Source: Setomelanomma holmii
Lineage: Eukaryota; Ascomycota; Dothideomycetes; Pleosporales; Phaeosphaeriaceae
Reading direction: 5' to 3'
DNA: 64,000 nucleotides
Assembly (NCBI GenBank): GCA_010015745.1
Contig: ML978156.1
Coordinates: 62,001-126,000 of the forward strand
Part shown: piece by piece, positions 33,623-44,936 of the stretch
How the letters are laid out: every line of letters starts with the position of its first letter
Numbering within the stretch: position 1 is the first letter of the stretch
The notes under the pieces: model-generated
The model's database searches: none
What the model was told of the DNA's origin: nothing
The model's input: only the letters and a program-made list of their open reading frames with translations
Made by a program: the position numbers and the translations under genes

Positions 33623-35646
33623 TCAAGTAAACCCGACATCGAGATTGAGGCCGGAGGGGATTTGCAAGAAGTCTTCGAACTCATTCCAGAAGTTCTCATG
33701 TTGTGCGAATGATGAAAGCGCCGAGTCGTCTACTCGGTTCGAAAGTCTCTGTTGCCCCCATACCGGCTCTTTGGCGGTTCCCGAGAACAGAACGCTGCTG
33801 TCTGAAAGTACGCCCGACTCGGCCAAAGATACGTCCTTGAACTTTGTGTTGTAGAACCTCTTGGCTCGTCGGATGTGTACTGCCCAACCCACAAAAGCTT
33901 TACTTTGCAAGCGCACATCGTCGGTGCTTATACTAGTCACGGCTTCGAAGCGATATATGACAGCCCCCAGGACTGAAGAAAAGTTGAGGTACTTTTGCAG
34001 GGGTTGTCGGTCCCATCCGTCAGTTTTGATAGAAAATGCTCGAACGATGGCAACGAAGACGTACGCGAAGTGCGCGAAGACGCTAGAAGAGAGGAGTAAG
34101 TAGTCTTCGACCGGTATTTCCAGATACAAATCTAGATATGACTTTGCCGCCTTCATGCAACGCCACATTCCGTCCAGGCGCTGTCGTAAATCAATCGGAC
34201 TAGTTTGGCCGCTGCCCAGATCGACGAAAGAACGCTGCCATATTGCAACTCGTGTACAAGCAGCCTGAAGGTGCACTACTGAGGCTTTCCGAATTGGCTC
34301 AGGGGAGGGTGCGAGAATGTCCAACTCGCTGAGAAAAGATCTGGCATAGAATTGACAAGGCGCAGTCTGTGCGTTGACAGCCATCGTCTCTTGCATGATA
34401 CGCTGCATGCAAACTAGCTGCACGAGGCGGATGTCACTCTCATACTCTTTAGAGTCGCGTAGAGCAGCTGCACATTCAGCGTGCCATGGTGTCCAGATCG
34501 ATATGTCCAGTTTCCTGAAGGATGTTGTGAACACAGATGTGAGATAGAATGTACCCAGAAAGGCCCGACGCTCATGGTTGGTTATGGTCCTTACTTGTTG
34601 CGGTCCAACAAATTCCATAGCTGCAGCATCCATTTGTGTCTTCTCGCAGGTTGTAGCTCCGCGGTCGATTTTGAGGTCAGCCGAGACTGCCATTGCAATA
34701 TGCATAAGATTAGTCGAGCTTTGTGGGAGGTAAGCTTGTGACATTAACCAGTTCAAGAGGATGAGAATGGCTTGGAGTAATGACAACGTTTTCTCTCCTT
34801 TGATCATGTAGCTTTCGCACAGATCGCGCATCAGGTCTGCTGCCAAACTCTGCTGCATCTTCGTGTCGTCCCAACAGGCAACTACGCAGATGGCGCGTAA
34901 CAGGAACGATTCGTGTATGGCCAGAGTGGATGGTCTTGTGCCGAGTGGGATAACGACGAACGGCATATTTTGCGCCATGAGTCTCTGGTATCGATCACAC
35001 AGTGCCCCCATCTCGTACGAGCGAAGAATTGCCGATGCGTGACCGAATTCATGGTCTTCATTCGGAAGAATTTCCGGTGTGGCCAATTCTGCAGATGCGA
35101 TGGCCTGTGTGTCGACCTGCTGCGGCAAGATCTGAAATCCGTTCAGGCTGGGAGCAAATGCCGAGAGGGTAGCGTCAGGAGGTTTTGCTACTTGAATAGC
35201 ATTCGTCAGATCTGTAAGCTTTGTTTCGAGCTGTTTCAGTTGAGCCGAGTGCCTATTTGCGAGTCAATCGTTGAGAGGCAAAGACGACTAAGGAACTCAC
35301 GTAGCCTTTGTAGCCCTTCGCTTTCGCTTCACTGGCTCTCGCATGCGACATTCTCTACTAAGGCGTGCACACCTTCTAGTCGATTAGTGTGCTGACGTGG
35401 CTGGACTGAGAAGAACAATCTGCGCGATGGCTCTGAGCGCTCCGAGCCGGACATATGTTACATAGGGAAAGACACGTCTATAACTGACCTCTCGCAGGTA
35501 TCGACCTTGGGACGTCGAATGCATTTACTCTTCGCTCTAGCGCAAGTTGTGCATGACCCAAGTCGCATTACAGAGTTCGACCTGTGGCTTACCTCGTCCA
35601 ATGTCGCGCTGTGTGACGCCGTCTCCATCGATACTGACCTTTTCAC
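33623..35646 (-). CDS. Zn2Cys6 transcription factor
   Basis: Three exons (35646-35489, 35372-35301, 35252-33623) joined by introns of 116 and 48 bp give 619 residues. The zinc cluster is complete: Cys 32, 35, 42, 51, 54 and 61 (CTTCARAKSKC...CERCARLSREC), and the first acceptor is fixed by this motif (AG|G TGT). A basic stretch (KRKRR) and a short heptad-like linker (LKQLETKLTDL) follow, which fits a dimerisation element. The remainder is a helical regulatory region of the fungal-specific factor type without other motifs. Such regulators often control the genes around them. The aldo/keto reductase lies 170 bp upstream on the same strand. This gene has no lesions although its neighbours on the right and left of the pair are broken. 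Confidence 0.88.
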
Positions 35647-35816
35647 GATTTGTTTAATGGGATGTTAGGAAGATCCTCGACCTTGCACAGAGATGGGGAA
35701 ACAGAAGCATGGAAAGCATCAAGTTGAATCGTGGGTATTTGGTATATCTCCGAATCTAAAGTCCGCTAGATCGGAAACGTCATGATGCCAACGCGTCTTT
35801 GGCACGCCTCACATAC

Positions 35817-36953
35817 TCACGCATTCAACAACTTCTCGTGTACACCACCATATCGCTCGCCCGCAATCGGGAAGTCTTCCATGACTCGTTGAAGTTCGTG
35901 CATGTCCGCATCCGTCAGTTCATCTATCTTGCTATTGAGCATAATCCGGTCGGCGTTGGTGGTTCCAGGGATTGGGATCGCCCCTTGACGCGCTACCCAT
36001 GCAATCGCGACCTGAGACGCTGCAAGTTCTTTGCGCTTTGCGATCTTCTCCACAGCTTCGACAAGCTTGAGATTCTGGTCGAAAACTTCTGGCTGGAAAC
36101 GAGGCAGCATGCGGCGCATGTCGTTGGCTGGGATGTCGTCTAGCGTACGATATTTCCCCGTCAGCCAGCCGCGTCCCACTGGGCTGTAAGCAATCACCGG
36201 AATGGAGACTGGCCTTATCAGCGAAAATTCTAGCCTGTTGGTGTACGACTCACGATCATGGCAAGCGTCCATGATACCATTTGTTAATGGATCGGGAGTG
36301 AATAAGCTCAGCTCAATTTCCACGGCGGCAATAGGATGCACCGCATGAGCTTTGCGGATGGTATTCGCGCTGACTTCGCTCAATCCGATACCACCAATCT
36401 TGCCTTCCTTAACAAGTTCAGCCAGAGCCTTGATCGAGATCTCAATAGGCGTGTCAGGATCGACCCTTTCCGCCCGTCAGCATCCGTCTCGGAAACAGGC
36501 AAGGGAAACCGACCTGGCCATTTCGAAAACGTCAATTTTCTTCACGCCGTCCAGGACCCTCAGAGCCTCTTCAACAGACGCACGGAGACCTTCGGCACTA
36601 CCTATAGGTCCCTTTCTGGGATCATAGGCTCCCTTTATGCTCAACACGACCCTGTCGGCATCTTCAGGATACTTTGCAAAGTAGCTCCTCATCAGATGCA
36701 ACGAGTTCGAAGTTGGCGTGCCATAGTGTATGCCACCGTTCCAAAGGTTTGCACCTTGTTCGAGAGACGTCTTCAGAAGTCTGATTGCAACGTTCTGTTC
36801 AACGGGCATCCAGGGAATGCTCAAGCCTAGCATATTAGTCCTGGTCACAATGCTTGGGTCAAGAATAGTGCGTTATTTACTGAGTAATCCGTACCCGACT
36901 GCTCCGACGGGCTTATTGACCACCTTGGTCCGCGCTGCTCGACCGATGCTCAT
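35817..36953 (-). CDS. Aldo/keto reductase, pyridoxal-reductase-like
   Basis: Four exons (36953-36881, 36826-36514, 36465-36254, 36208-35817) with introns of 54, 48 and 45 bp give 329 residues, the usual length of the family. The start ATG 36953 is chosen because the small first exon supplies the family N-terminus (VGAVGYGLL) and splices to SLSIPW. Recognisable parts are GANLWNGGIHYGTP with the catalytic-type Tyr, VVLSIKGAYDP with the catalytic Lys, VDPDTPIE, GKIGGIGLSEVSA, VIAYSPVGRG and IPIPGTT, which binds NADPH. This subfamily lacks the usual catalytic His, as here (FEMARVDP). It reduces aldehydes such as pyridoxal, but the substrate in this island may differ. Intact, on the same strand as the adjacent regulator. 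Confidence 0.88.
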
Positions 36954-37247
36954 GATTCAAGATCTTTGCGGAGTTGGTTGGAGACTTCACAGCTGTCCTT
37001 ACTTTCTACTGAGCACAACTCCATTTCGTCTTTATATCTCATCTCAAGAGCGGCAGCGGAAGTTCGCCCTCAAAGCCGCTGTCTTTTACTACGGCACAAA
37101 CGATTGTACGTCTGACATCTGCCATACTACAACGTCCGCTCCCGCCCCCGTTCTGTAGGAAAAGTGGGGCGCTAGGAACTGCAGCCTGCCTAGGAGCGGG
37201 ACTTCGGGCGTTGTGTCAGCCCCGCTCCCGCTCGACCATCAACATCC

Positions 37248-38208
37248 TCAGCATCCAATCACCGTCAAGACCTGTGCCACCTTCAAGTCTCTCAAGAAAT
37301 CAACCACGTCTTGCAGCATGTCCTCAGAATACCAATGACCTAGACCTTCGTAGTGCCTCCAATCGACATCGACCTCTACAGCCTTGAGAAACCCTGCCGC
37401 TATTTGCCCTAGTTCGGAAGGGACCTTCTGATCCTCCATTCCATGACCCATGAATACTGGAATCGACCGTAGGGGTGGTAGGCCAGCAGTTTCACCTCTT
37501 TCACCACTCAAGCTCAGTTCCTCGCGCAACCATTCTACCACCTGCTCAAGCTTGGTTCCAACTTTTGTTCCAGCTCGCTCGAAGACAACATCAATGTCGT
37601 TCTCAAAGTTCATGTCGTCGCATTGCTCTTCATCGCCGAAAAGGTCTTGCATATCTCTCCGGAAAGGCAACCATCTGCACATGCCAATCAGTGCACCAAA
37701 CGGTTCTTCATCCCACGTCATTGCAGCAACGAGACTTGCTGCGAATCCTTGACTAAGGCCCATCAAAACCACATTCTGCGCACCGATTGTATCAATCTCT
37801 GCTTTCAGCAACTTGTGCGTATGTGGTCGTTTCGCGAAGACCTTGAATCTGCAAGTGCTGCTTCACTTCCGGCTGGGTTAAGGACCAATTATTGAACCAC
37901 TGATGTGTAAGGCTGCGAATGAAGACGACTGCGCGTCGCAGTGGCGCCGAAGGAAAGATGAATTTGGTATTCGGTAAGTGTTCGTGGAACGACTTTGGAG
38001 GGTCCTCTTGCTCCAATTGTGTTGTCGAAGGTGAGACAAGATGTTCCAGCAGAGGCGCGGCAAATTTCTGTGCTGTCGAGCCTCGGCCATGAAGATTAAT
38101 CAGCGTCGCTTTGTGCGTATGCTTTCGAGGGAAGACAAGAGGCAGTGGATGTTTTAGGCTTTCTGCTTGTGGGGATGACATATTTAAGCTCCGCGGACGT
38201 GCACTCAT
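37248..38208 (-). pseudogene. Acyl-protein thioesterase / carboxylesterase-like hydrolase with one frameshift
   Basis: An alpha/beta hydrolase of the phospholipase/carboxylesterase family (pfam02230). The first frame (from ATG 38208 or 38181) covers INLHGRGSTAQKFA, FIFPSAPLRRA and QGLRETTTYA. Similarity then continues in another frame with KLLKAEIDTIGAQNVVLMGLSQG (nucleophile Ser in GLSQG), FMGHGMEDQKVP (acid) and YEGLGHWYSED (His), to a stop at 37248. The switch happens at about 37811-37822, where one base too many, or two too few, explains it; no intron fits. The catalytic triad itself is preserved. Intact length would be about 320 residues. The upstream 294 bp separates it from the reductase on the same strand. 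Confidence 0.78.
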
Positions 38209-38669
38209 ATGTAGTAGAGCTTCCCGTCTCGATTTGTATGTATCGGTGGTGTTTAGCTCAGAATCCGGAATTACAATTATCGGAAACGAGGCTGACTCTA
38301 CTTGCAGTTGCGGGACCCTCGCTGCTCCACGTTCGCTTCTTTCATTTTCCTGACGTCAGAAATCTCCCAAGTCGGCCTCGCGTCGCTGACAGCGCAGAGT
38401 TGAAGGACTGCCAAGCCACGTCTGCAGCATGCATTGGGCTGCATTGCGACCCCTGCCAAACCTGCTGCAACTCGGTTTGGAAGAAAACATTGATCATCGT
38501 ACCGTGTCAAGTCGTTGATTGCCCTTCTTCAGCTACCACAAACGAGACAGGTGGTCCTTTCCGATTTTCTGTCACCGTTCACGCACTTTTACTTTCCAAA
38601 ATGGCTACAAATGGGAATTCACTAAGCATTGTCATCGCGCCTCTGGAAAGCAACATTCTTCAAGCCTGA
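38209..38669. other. Intergenic, divergent upstream region
   Basis: Lies between the minus-strand hydrolase and the plus-strand HET pseudogene. An ATG at 38601 opens a short frame (MATNGNSLSIV) that ends at 38669 beside a possible acceptor (tgacag, 38667-38672); it may be the first exon of the HET gene, but I could not place a donor. Confidence 0.35.
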
Positions 38670-40337
38670 CAGCTTGTTCTGTTCCCTCGTCAGTGCGAAA
38701 GAGAGACGGAAGAGCACTTCTGCAATGTATGCAGCAACTTCGAATTCTGCGATCTCGACGCCGAAGCATTGAAGGCAATTGGTTTCGACCCCCAACATGG
38801 CTTTACAGAACTCACTTTCGTCGTCGAATATGAATCGGGGAATGCGCAAGAGATAAAAGACGAATGCGCGCTTCGCGCATTTCTTTGCGAACATAGCTCG
38901 GCAGATTTGAACTTCTACCGATTCGGCCCACTGTCGCGTCCTAAGACAGTCCGCAGCCTTTAGGAAGAGTTCGTGAGGACAGGCGGACTGAGATCTGGTT
39001 CGCGTTATGACAGAACCATTCAGTGTGAAATTGCTCATGTCATCATTTGCACCAATGGCATGGACGAGGTCTTGAAACCACAGTCCGTGCCGAAGCAGTT
39101 CGATGCGTCTCGCGCGAGCTTGTGCCTCGAGCATTGCAAGCGAGAATATGGACCAACATGCAACGAAGAAGTGCCAGCAATAGCGGGTATGCGACTCATC
39201 GACTGCGAGCGACTGACCATAATCGACACTCAGCCATCGCGCACTTATACATGGCTGGCTTTAAGCTACGTCTGGGGCGGACCAGACTTGTCAGTGTTCC
39301 CAGACACACCCAGGACAGCTACAGACGCCATCACCGTTACTAAATAGCTCGGCTACAGGTATCTTTGGGTTGATCAGTACTGTATCTACCAAGACAACGA
39401 GTGCTCCAAGAAGGATCAAATTGGTAAGATGGACCAGATCTATCGCTGTGCTGCTTTAACGATAGTCGCGGCCATGGGAGAATCAAAACACTCTGGTCTC
39501 CCCGGCGTCAGCCGCGATAGGACACGGCGTGAAGCAACCTTCGAGGTCGGTAAATCAGGAAGAGTCCTGTTCTTCTCCGACTCCGACCCCGAAATCGACA
39601 TTCGCACTGATTCGCCATGGTACCAGCGCGCATGGACATATCAAGAAGGTTACCTATCCCGGCGCTTGCTCGTCTTCACAAACGAACAGGCCGCATTCTT
39701 CTGTAGATATGACTCGTGGATGGAGTCTTGGGGCGGAATCGAACACTTGCAACACGCACCAGAACGCAATTCAATATTGCTGAAAAACCCCTGCTCCTTG
39801 TTCCAACAAGCTAGTCGACTGCCCGTAACCATGAGCGCAGTCTCACGCGTCTCCGACAAACTTTACGATTTTCTGAACTTAGCTGGACAGTACACGCACC
39901 GCGCGCTATCTTTCGACTCTGATGCGTTGAACGCGTTTACAGGCGTGATGCAGTAATTGCGACGAACGGGTCAAGATCCACAGATCTATGACATTTGCGG
40001 CCTTCCTTTCCTTCCCGGCATCAAATTCGAGAAAGACTAGTTGTGCTATATCTTCATCGCACTCAGCTGGTCCAACACCATGAGGAACCCAAGGCGAAGA
40101 AGCCAGTTTCCGTCCTGGAGCTGGGCGGGCTGGTCTGACGAAATTGATTGGGTGTGGGATACGAGTTCGATACTGGACGTAGATGCGCTGATGCACGATA
40201 TTACTTTCGGCTTTGCAGACAAGATGTCAATGCAGCCGTGTCGCAACATCGCGCTGGATCGACTCGGATCGGTCACAAAAATTGGCCTCAAGGCGCCTGT
40301 AATCCCAGCAGCCCGATTCTCCGTCAAACCATCCTAG
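38670..40337 (+). pseudogene. HET-domain protein interrupted by four in-frame stop codons
   Basis: A single reading frame runs from about 38670 to 40337 without any indel. It begins with a typical N-terminus (FCNVCSNFEFCDLD), reaches the HET core (LALSYVWGG, then LGYRYLWVDQYCIYQD, IYRCAALTIVAA and WYQRAWTYQEGYLSRR) and ends with the family's SWSWAGW segment. Four stops interrupt it: TAG 38961-38963, TAG 39345-39347 (in a position where VTKQLGYRYLW would be expected), TAA 39954-39956 and TAG 40038-40040. Each can arise from CAG or CAA by one C-to-T change at CpA. No frameshift or other decay was found. HET proteins cause incompatibility-linked cell death. The start codon is not resolved. Confidence 0.82.
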
Positions 40338-40381
40338 CATTCCAGCAAAGACCCAATATCGCACATTCTCCTACGCGGCAA

Positions 40382-40459
40382 ACAAGCGCAGGTCTCGAAC
40401 GATTGTTCCCTGAAAACACGCCAGACTCTTTCCTCGAGCGGACCAAAAACGGAGCTTGG
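40382..40459 (+). repeat. Diverged direct repeat, copy 1
   Basis: Pairs with 40770-40851. 'acaagcgcag' is shared at the left, and the 25 bases at 40416-40440 match 40808-40832 with only two differences, both in the word acacgccaga(c/t)tctttcc(t/a)cgagcg. In one frame both copies read FP--TPDSF-ER, which suggests that they were once coding. Confidence 0.6.
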
Positions 40460-40769
40460 TCGTGCTTGCTGCTCGGATTATTTTCTTTCGAAAGTGCTAG
40501 GATCATGGCAGTCAAAAATGTATGTGTTTGTTGTTGAGTGGCAGGGTGGCGACATGGCTGTGCGAATTGGTGATTTCTACATGTTTGTTGAACGGCGGGA
40601 GGATGATTCTGCGGTATATGCGTGGAGGCTGGTGGCCCTTGCTTGAGGTTGTTTGTTGCTATTGCGCCTGCTCGGCTGGATTGGGAGAATGTGTGAAAGC
40701 GACTTCGCATTCGCTGCAAGAATCTGGCAGTTAGGGAAAGACCCTTGACACCATGTACAATTGTGGGCT

Positions 40770-40851
40770 ACAAGCGCAGTTCGACTCCAGCTACAGTTTT
40801 CCCGTGTACACGCCAGATTCTTTCCACGAGCGAGTCAGGGGTGATTCGTCG
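40770..40851 (+). repeat. Diverged direct repeat, copy 2
   Basis: Second copy of the element at 40382-40459. Between the two conserved words (acaagcgcag and acacgccaga...) this copy is four bases longer. Confidence 0.6.
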
Positions 40852-41114
40852 TGTTCACATGTTGTATCGTTCCATACTCAATACCAACACTCGTCGTCGA
40901 AAGGCGAAAGGATGGTTCGACAGTGCGGGTCGACGATAGTTATGTTTTGTAAAATCTCTCCGTGAGTATCCTGCGTTCTATGAGCGGCTAGGTTGGTTGT
41001 TGTGGCATAGTGATCCCATCCTGCGGCACCCTCCTTGAACCTATCCGGACACTCTGTCGATGGGAGAGTAACTTGGAGTAGGCGCTTGGATCAATACGCT
41101 GGGTGATGTTCGGA

Positions 41115-43811
41115 CTAATAAATGGAAGCTTCCCTGATTATCGCCTTTCGCTCGTTCCATTGAACGACGGCTTGCTCGATAAGAGCATGTATTTCTTTGT
41201 TGCCTGAGCGTCGTGCCAATGCGAGCGGAGTTGCCTGACGGGTCAACTTGAATGCTCTGCGCGTCGGATCGGCACCCATAGAGAGGAGGAATCGCACAAC
41301 CTCGACATGACCCCCTTCTATGGCGTAGTGGACGGGTCGCCAATTGAACGAATTAACAGAGGAATTTACTTCTTCTACGTCCCTGCCTTTCGAGATGAGT
41401 ACTTCCAACAAGTTCAGATGACCACCTGCTGCAGCAGTCATCATTGAACTTTCACCCCGCTCATTTTTTTCGTCGAGAGGTGCGCCATGCTCGATGAGCA
41501 TTCGGGCAATCTGGTCGAAGCCCCTTCTTATAGCCTTGTTAAGTAGCTGATAACCTATTTCGCTTCCTCGCCAAGGCCTCCACATAGTTTGGGGTGCCAT
41601 CTCGATGAGTATTTCTGCTACGTCAACCTGGTTGTTTGAACATGCCAGATGTAGCGGATATTCAGAATATCTAAACCGACAGGCTGGATCTGCTCCAAAC
41701 GCGAGTAGCAGTCTCGCAACGTCTTCGTGAGCTTTTGATATCAGCCATGCTGGTGACAATGCTCTGTGTAAGGGCATGGCATCTCTAGGTCTCCGAGACC
41801 TAAACCCCTCCGAATTAGCATTGAGCCCATTGAGAAGCAAAAGATGTAGTATGGGGAAGAGATCATCTGACCCTGCAGACTTCATGCAACCATGTGTCAC
41901 AGGGTCGCTCGATCTGATGTGTTCCATAAAGAGGAGGTCAGACTGAACTGTCTGTAGGAAAATTGCGGGTGTAGCCCAGCTGTCCGCATCAAGTTTAGGT
42001 AGTCGTCCATGAAAGTCGAGAAATGGCCACGGTGGGTGATCAGCTAAAATGGTCTTCGATAGACTCTGTAGAATTTCGGCATGACTTCTTCGATGTGGTT
42101 GTGGGGATGATGCAAACGTGGGATTGTCTTTTCTTGTATCATAACCACTATCCAAGGTTTCTAGAGGACTCGAAACTCTCTCAGACTTGGCATAAAGTTG
42201 AGGTTCGCTCTGTGATGCATCTTTGTTCTTGGATTGCACAAGTCGCAGCCTCTGCAAGTCACTGTCGAGGTTCGAAGTTCCGCCAACGGCGTCATTTATC
42301 AGGTCAGAAGATGGTTGAATGGATGGCCCTGGTCTTGAGACTAGCGCACTGTCATGTCTGACTGCATCAGTCGTGAGCGGAGACGTGGCAGGCGTCATTC
42401 CTCGTGCGCCAAAGTCTCCAGCCCAAATCTCGTCATCCGAAGGGACGTCAGATGATGCTTCCGTGTCGTGATTTTCTAGGCAGCATTCCCCGCAGAAGGT
42501 TGCAAATGAATCCCCATCCTCTTCATGTTTCGTGATATCTGCCATCGACATTGATAAGCTGTGGGCAGTGGTCCGATCCTCTGGCTTGAAGACAAGCATC
42601 TGCTGCACATAGCTTGATACGCGCTTGTCGGCACTACTACCATATGTATTGAGCTGCTGCATCCACTCCATACATACCTCAAGGTTCTCGTAGAATCTTG
42701 CACGGCCAGAATGTGCGTACATTCTTTCTCGGAGATCCTGAACCGGAAGGTCCTTGAGGGTTGTCAACATCTCCAGGAACACACAGCCTAACGACCAGAT
42801 ATCGGAGGACGAGTTCCTCTTCTGCTGGTTCGCGACTTCTGGCGCGCAATATGTCCAGGTCTTAGCCGAGTCGGCTGTGGTCGTGCTCCGTGTAAGGTTC
42901 TCCCAGTCGAGCGAAATCCCAAAGTCGGCAAGATATACCTCAGATCCTTTGACAAGAATGTTCTCGGGCTTGATATCTCGATGACGTATCTTGCTCTGGT
43001 GCAAGAAGCTCAGTGCATGAGCCAGACAGCCAAAGAACCTTCGCAGGATCGTTTTGTTCTCTTCACTGCCTAAGACGTCCTTGTAAAATATAGACAGATT
43101 GCAATCTGCCACAGGTGACATCAGGAGCCCGAAGAACCTTGGATCGGTATAGCTGGCCACGAGCTCAATGCAGTGATGATGACTGATGCGTTGCAAGATT
43201 TGGAGCTCGGTCATAAAGCTCTCAACATCTCGAGCATGAGTTTTGGTCCTGCGAAACCTCTTGAGAGCGTACGTGCGGCCGCTCAGAGGACTGTATGCTC
43301 GATACACGGATCCGTACCCACCTTGTCCAAGCGCGTCCCCGATTTCCAGCGGAAATTCTTCGCCCTTGGCGAAGTGAGTGTGTTTCTTTGCAGTGGACTT
43401 CTCTAGATTCATCGCTTTCGTACTAGATGTTCGTGAGAACAGGCAAAGGACATGAAGATCAGTAACTTACAGAATCATGGTCTGACATTCAATAAAGCTG
43501 CTTTTGGCTTCGCCCGATAGCGTGCTCGGAAGCTGGGTGATTTTGAACGGCAACCACATGTCGTTCAATCCTTCGTCCAGGAAAGATTCGATGGCGGACA
43601 TTTGTCCGATCGATCGTAGCACTATGTATATGCGCGGTATTTTACTCCATGATAGACGTTGAGTCTCCAGTAAGAGTCGGGCAATATCCCTGACTTCTTG
43701 ATCTGTATATGCTTTCCTCGGCTTTTCAGTCGGGAAGTAGCTGCGAAGCGTGAGCTGTTGTGAAGGAGACCCTTCCGTGGACAACATTATGGCTTGTGAA
43801 CGAGATGGCAT
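41115..43811 (-). CDS. Protein kinase fused to ankyrin repeats
   Basis: Two exons (43811-43471, 43422-41115), 48-bp intron, 882 residues from ATG 43811. An N-terminal region (about 30-112; RIYIVLRSIGQ, FLDEGLNDMWLPF) is a block often found before kinase domains in fungal accessory kinases. The kinase domain spans about 137-400 with the Gly loop GQGGYGSV (146-153), Lys 168, Glu 186, HRD 261-263, Asn 268, DFG 280-282 and APE, so it should be active. A disordered Ser-rich linker follows. The C-terminal third contains about five ankyrin repeats (for example AMPLHRALSPA, EYPLHLACSNNQVDVAEILIEM, GHLNLLEVLISKG, RPVHYAIEGGHVEVVRFLLSMGADP). Intact. Such kinases occur near HET and NLR-like genes and may act in self-recognition signalling, but this is inference. 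Confidence 0.88.
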
Positions 43812-44936
43812 CCTTGACGACGCGACCCAAGGGAAGCTTGCGTGGTTCTTGAGTCCAGCTACTGCCACGGCGCAAATCGGCCTTCACAAGGCTGAAGTTG
43901 CAAAGCCGACGATGAGCAGTACGATCCGGGGCAAGGGACATGGACCTCAAGATTCCAGATTGAGAATCACGGACATGTGCTGGCCATGAATAAACTGCTG
44001 AATGCTATGTGTCGTGTTTGCTTCTCGCGGCCGAAGATGATGAATTGTCGTGGTAGGTGAGCAGGCTGAGAAGCCATCGCAGGGAATGCCGAAGCCCTAT
44101 GGAAGGACTGGGGGCTGTGTTAAGTCGCTATTTGATGGAATGTGCAGCGGAGAGGGCAAGTTGCTGCCTTAGTCGCACGTCGTGGAGGGGCTGAGCCTGG
44201 GTGATTGGCTGTGTTACGCCACACAGCTACAGGTGCAGTGAGGTCGATCGAGCCTGTAGGGATGACCTGGGCCCACGTGTGCGGCCGATTCATCATTTCC
44301 TTGCTCAGGCTCGGTCTCAAGTTCACAGCTGCAGAGGTGAGCCAGCTGCAAACTGTCGAATTCGAGCGACCATGGCAACGAAATGGGCATAGGAAGATGA
44401 GGCTTGCCTTCGATATTCTCAATTCTTCCTACAATGCATCTAGCTTCCACCCCCAACCTATATCTTATCCGCACATTGATCCCTATAGACACAGCCGTTT
44501 GCCTCGTTCCAAACAGAATATTATGAACACCGAATGCTCCAATTAGAAAAGCGCGTATGCGCTGCTGCCAGTACACCAGTACCGACAAAAATTATCCGGT
44601 AGGACCACGCCATTATCGGGAGAAAGAAATGACGCTCATGCCAGGAGTGATTGCGCAAGTAAGACAAAGATTTGACAAAAGAAATGTAGTGGTCGCCAGA
44701 TTGGCGAAAGTAGATAGGTATGTCGAGGCGTCGAAATATGTGGCTGAGCCCAAGACTTGCGCCGGGTAGTATCGTAAAAGTAACGATGAAAAGAAAATGG
44801 ACCGAATCGGGGAATCAAAAAGTCGAGAAACGCAAAGTTCGAATGGTATATGCAAAAGTGGACAGCCAGCCAGTACCCAACGCCGTCGCCAATGTACAAA
44901 GAACAAGTCGTGGACACATGTACACAAGTAATGGGG
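43812..44936. other. Intergenic, about 1.1 kb
   Basis: Upstream of the kinase gene and downstream of the Sel1 protein gene, both on the minus strand. In the first part the frame of the kinase gene stays open to 43868 without an ATG, so an additional 5' exon cannot be excluded. No other gene seen. Confidence 0.4.

Larger units (their letters stand above)
40338..41114. other. Intergenic with a diverged direct duplication
   Basis: Between the convergent HET pseudogene (plus) and the kinase gene (minus). It holds two related segments about 390 bp apart (40382-40459 and 40770-40851). No intact gene. Confidence 0.5.

Noticed and set aside
38622..39134. 170-codon minus-strand frame
   Set aside because: Antisense to the HET pseudogene, whose plus-strand frame has family motifs throughout.
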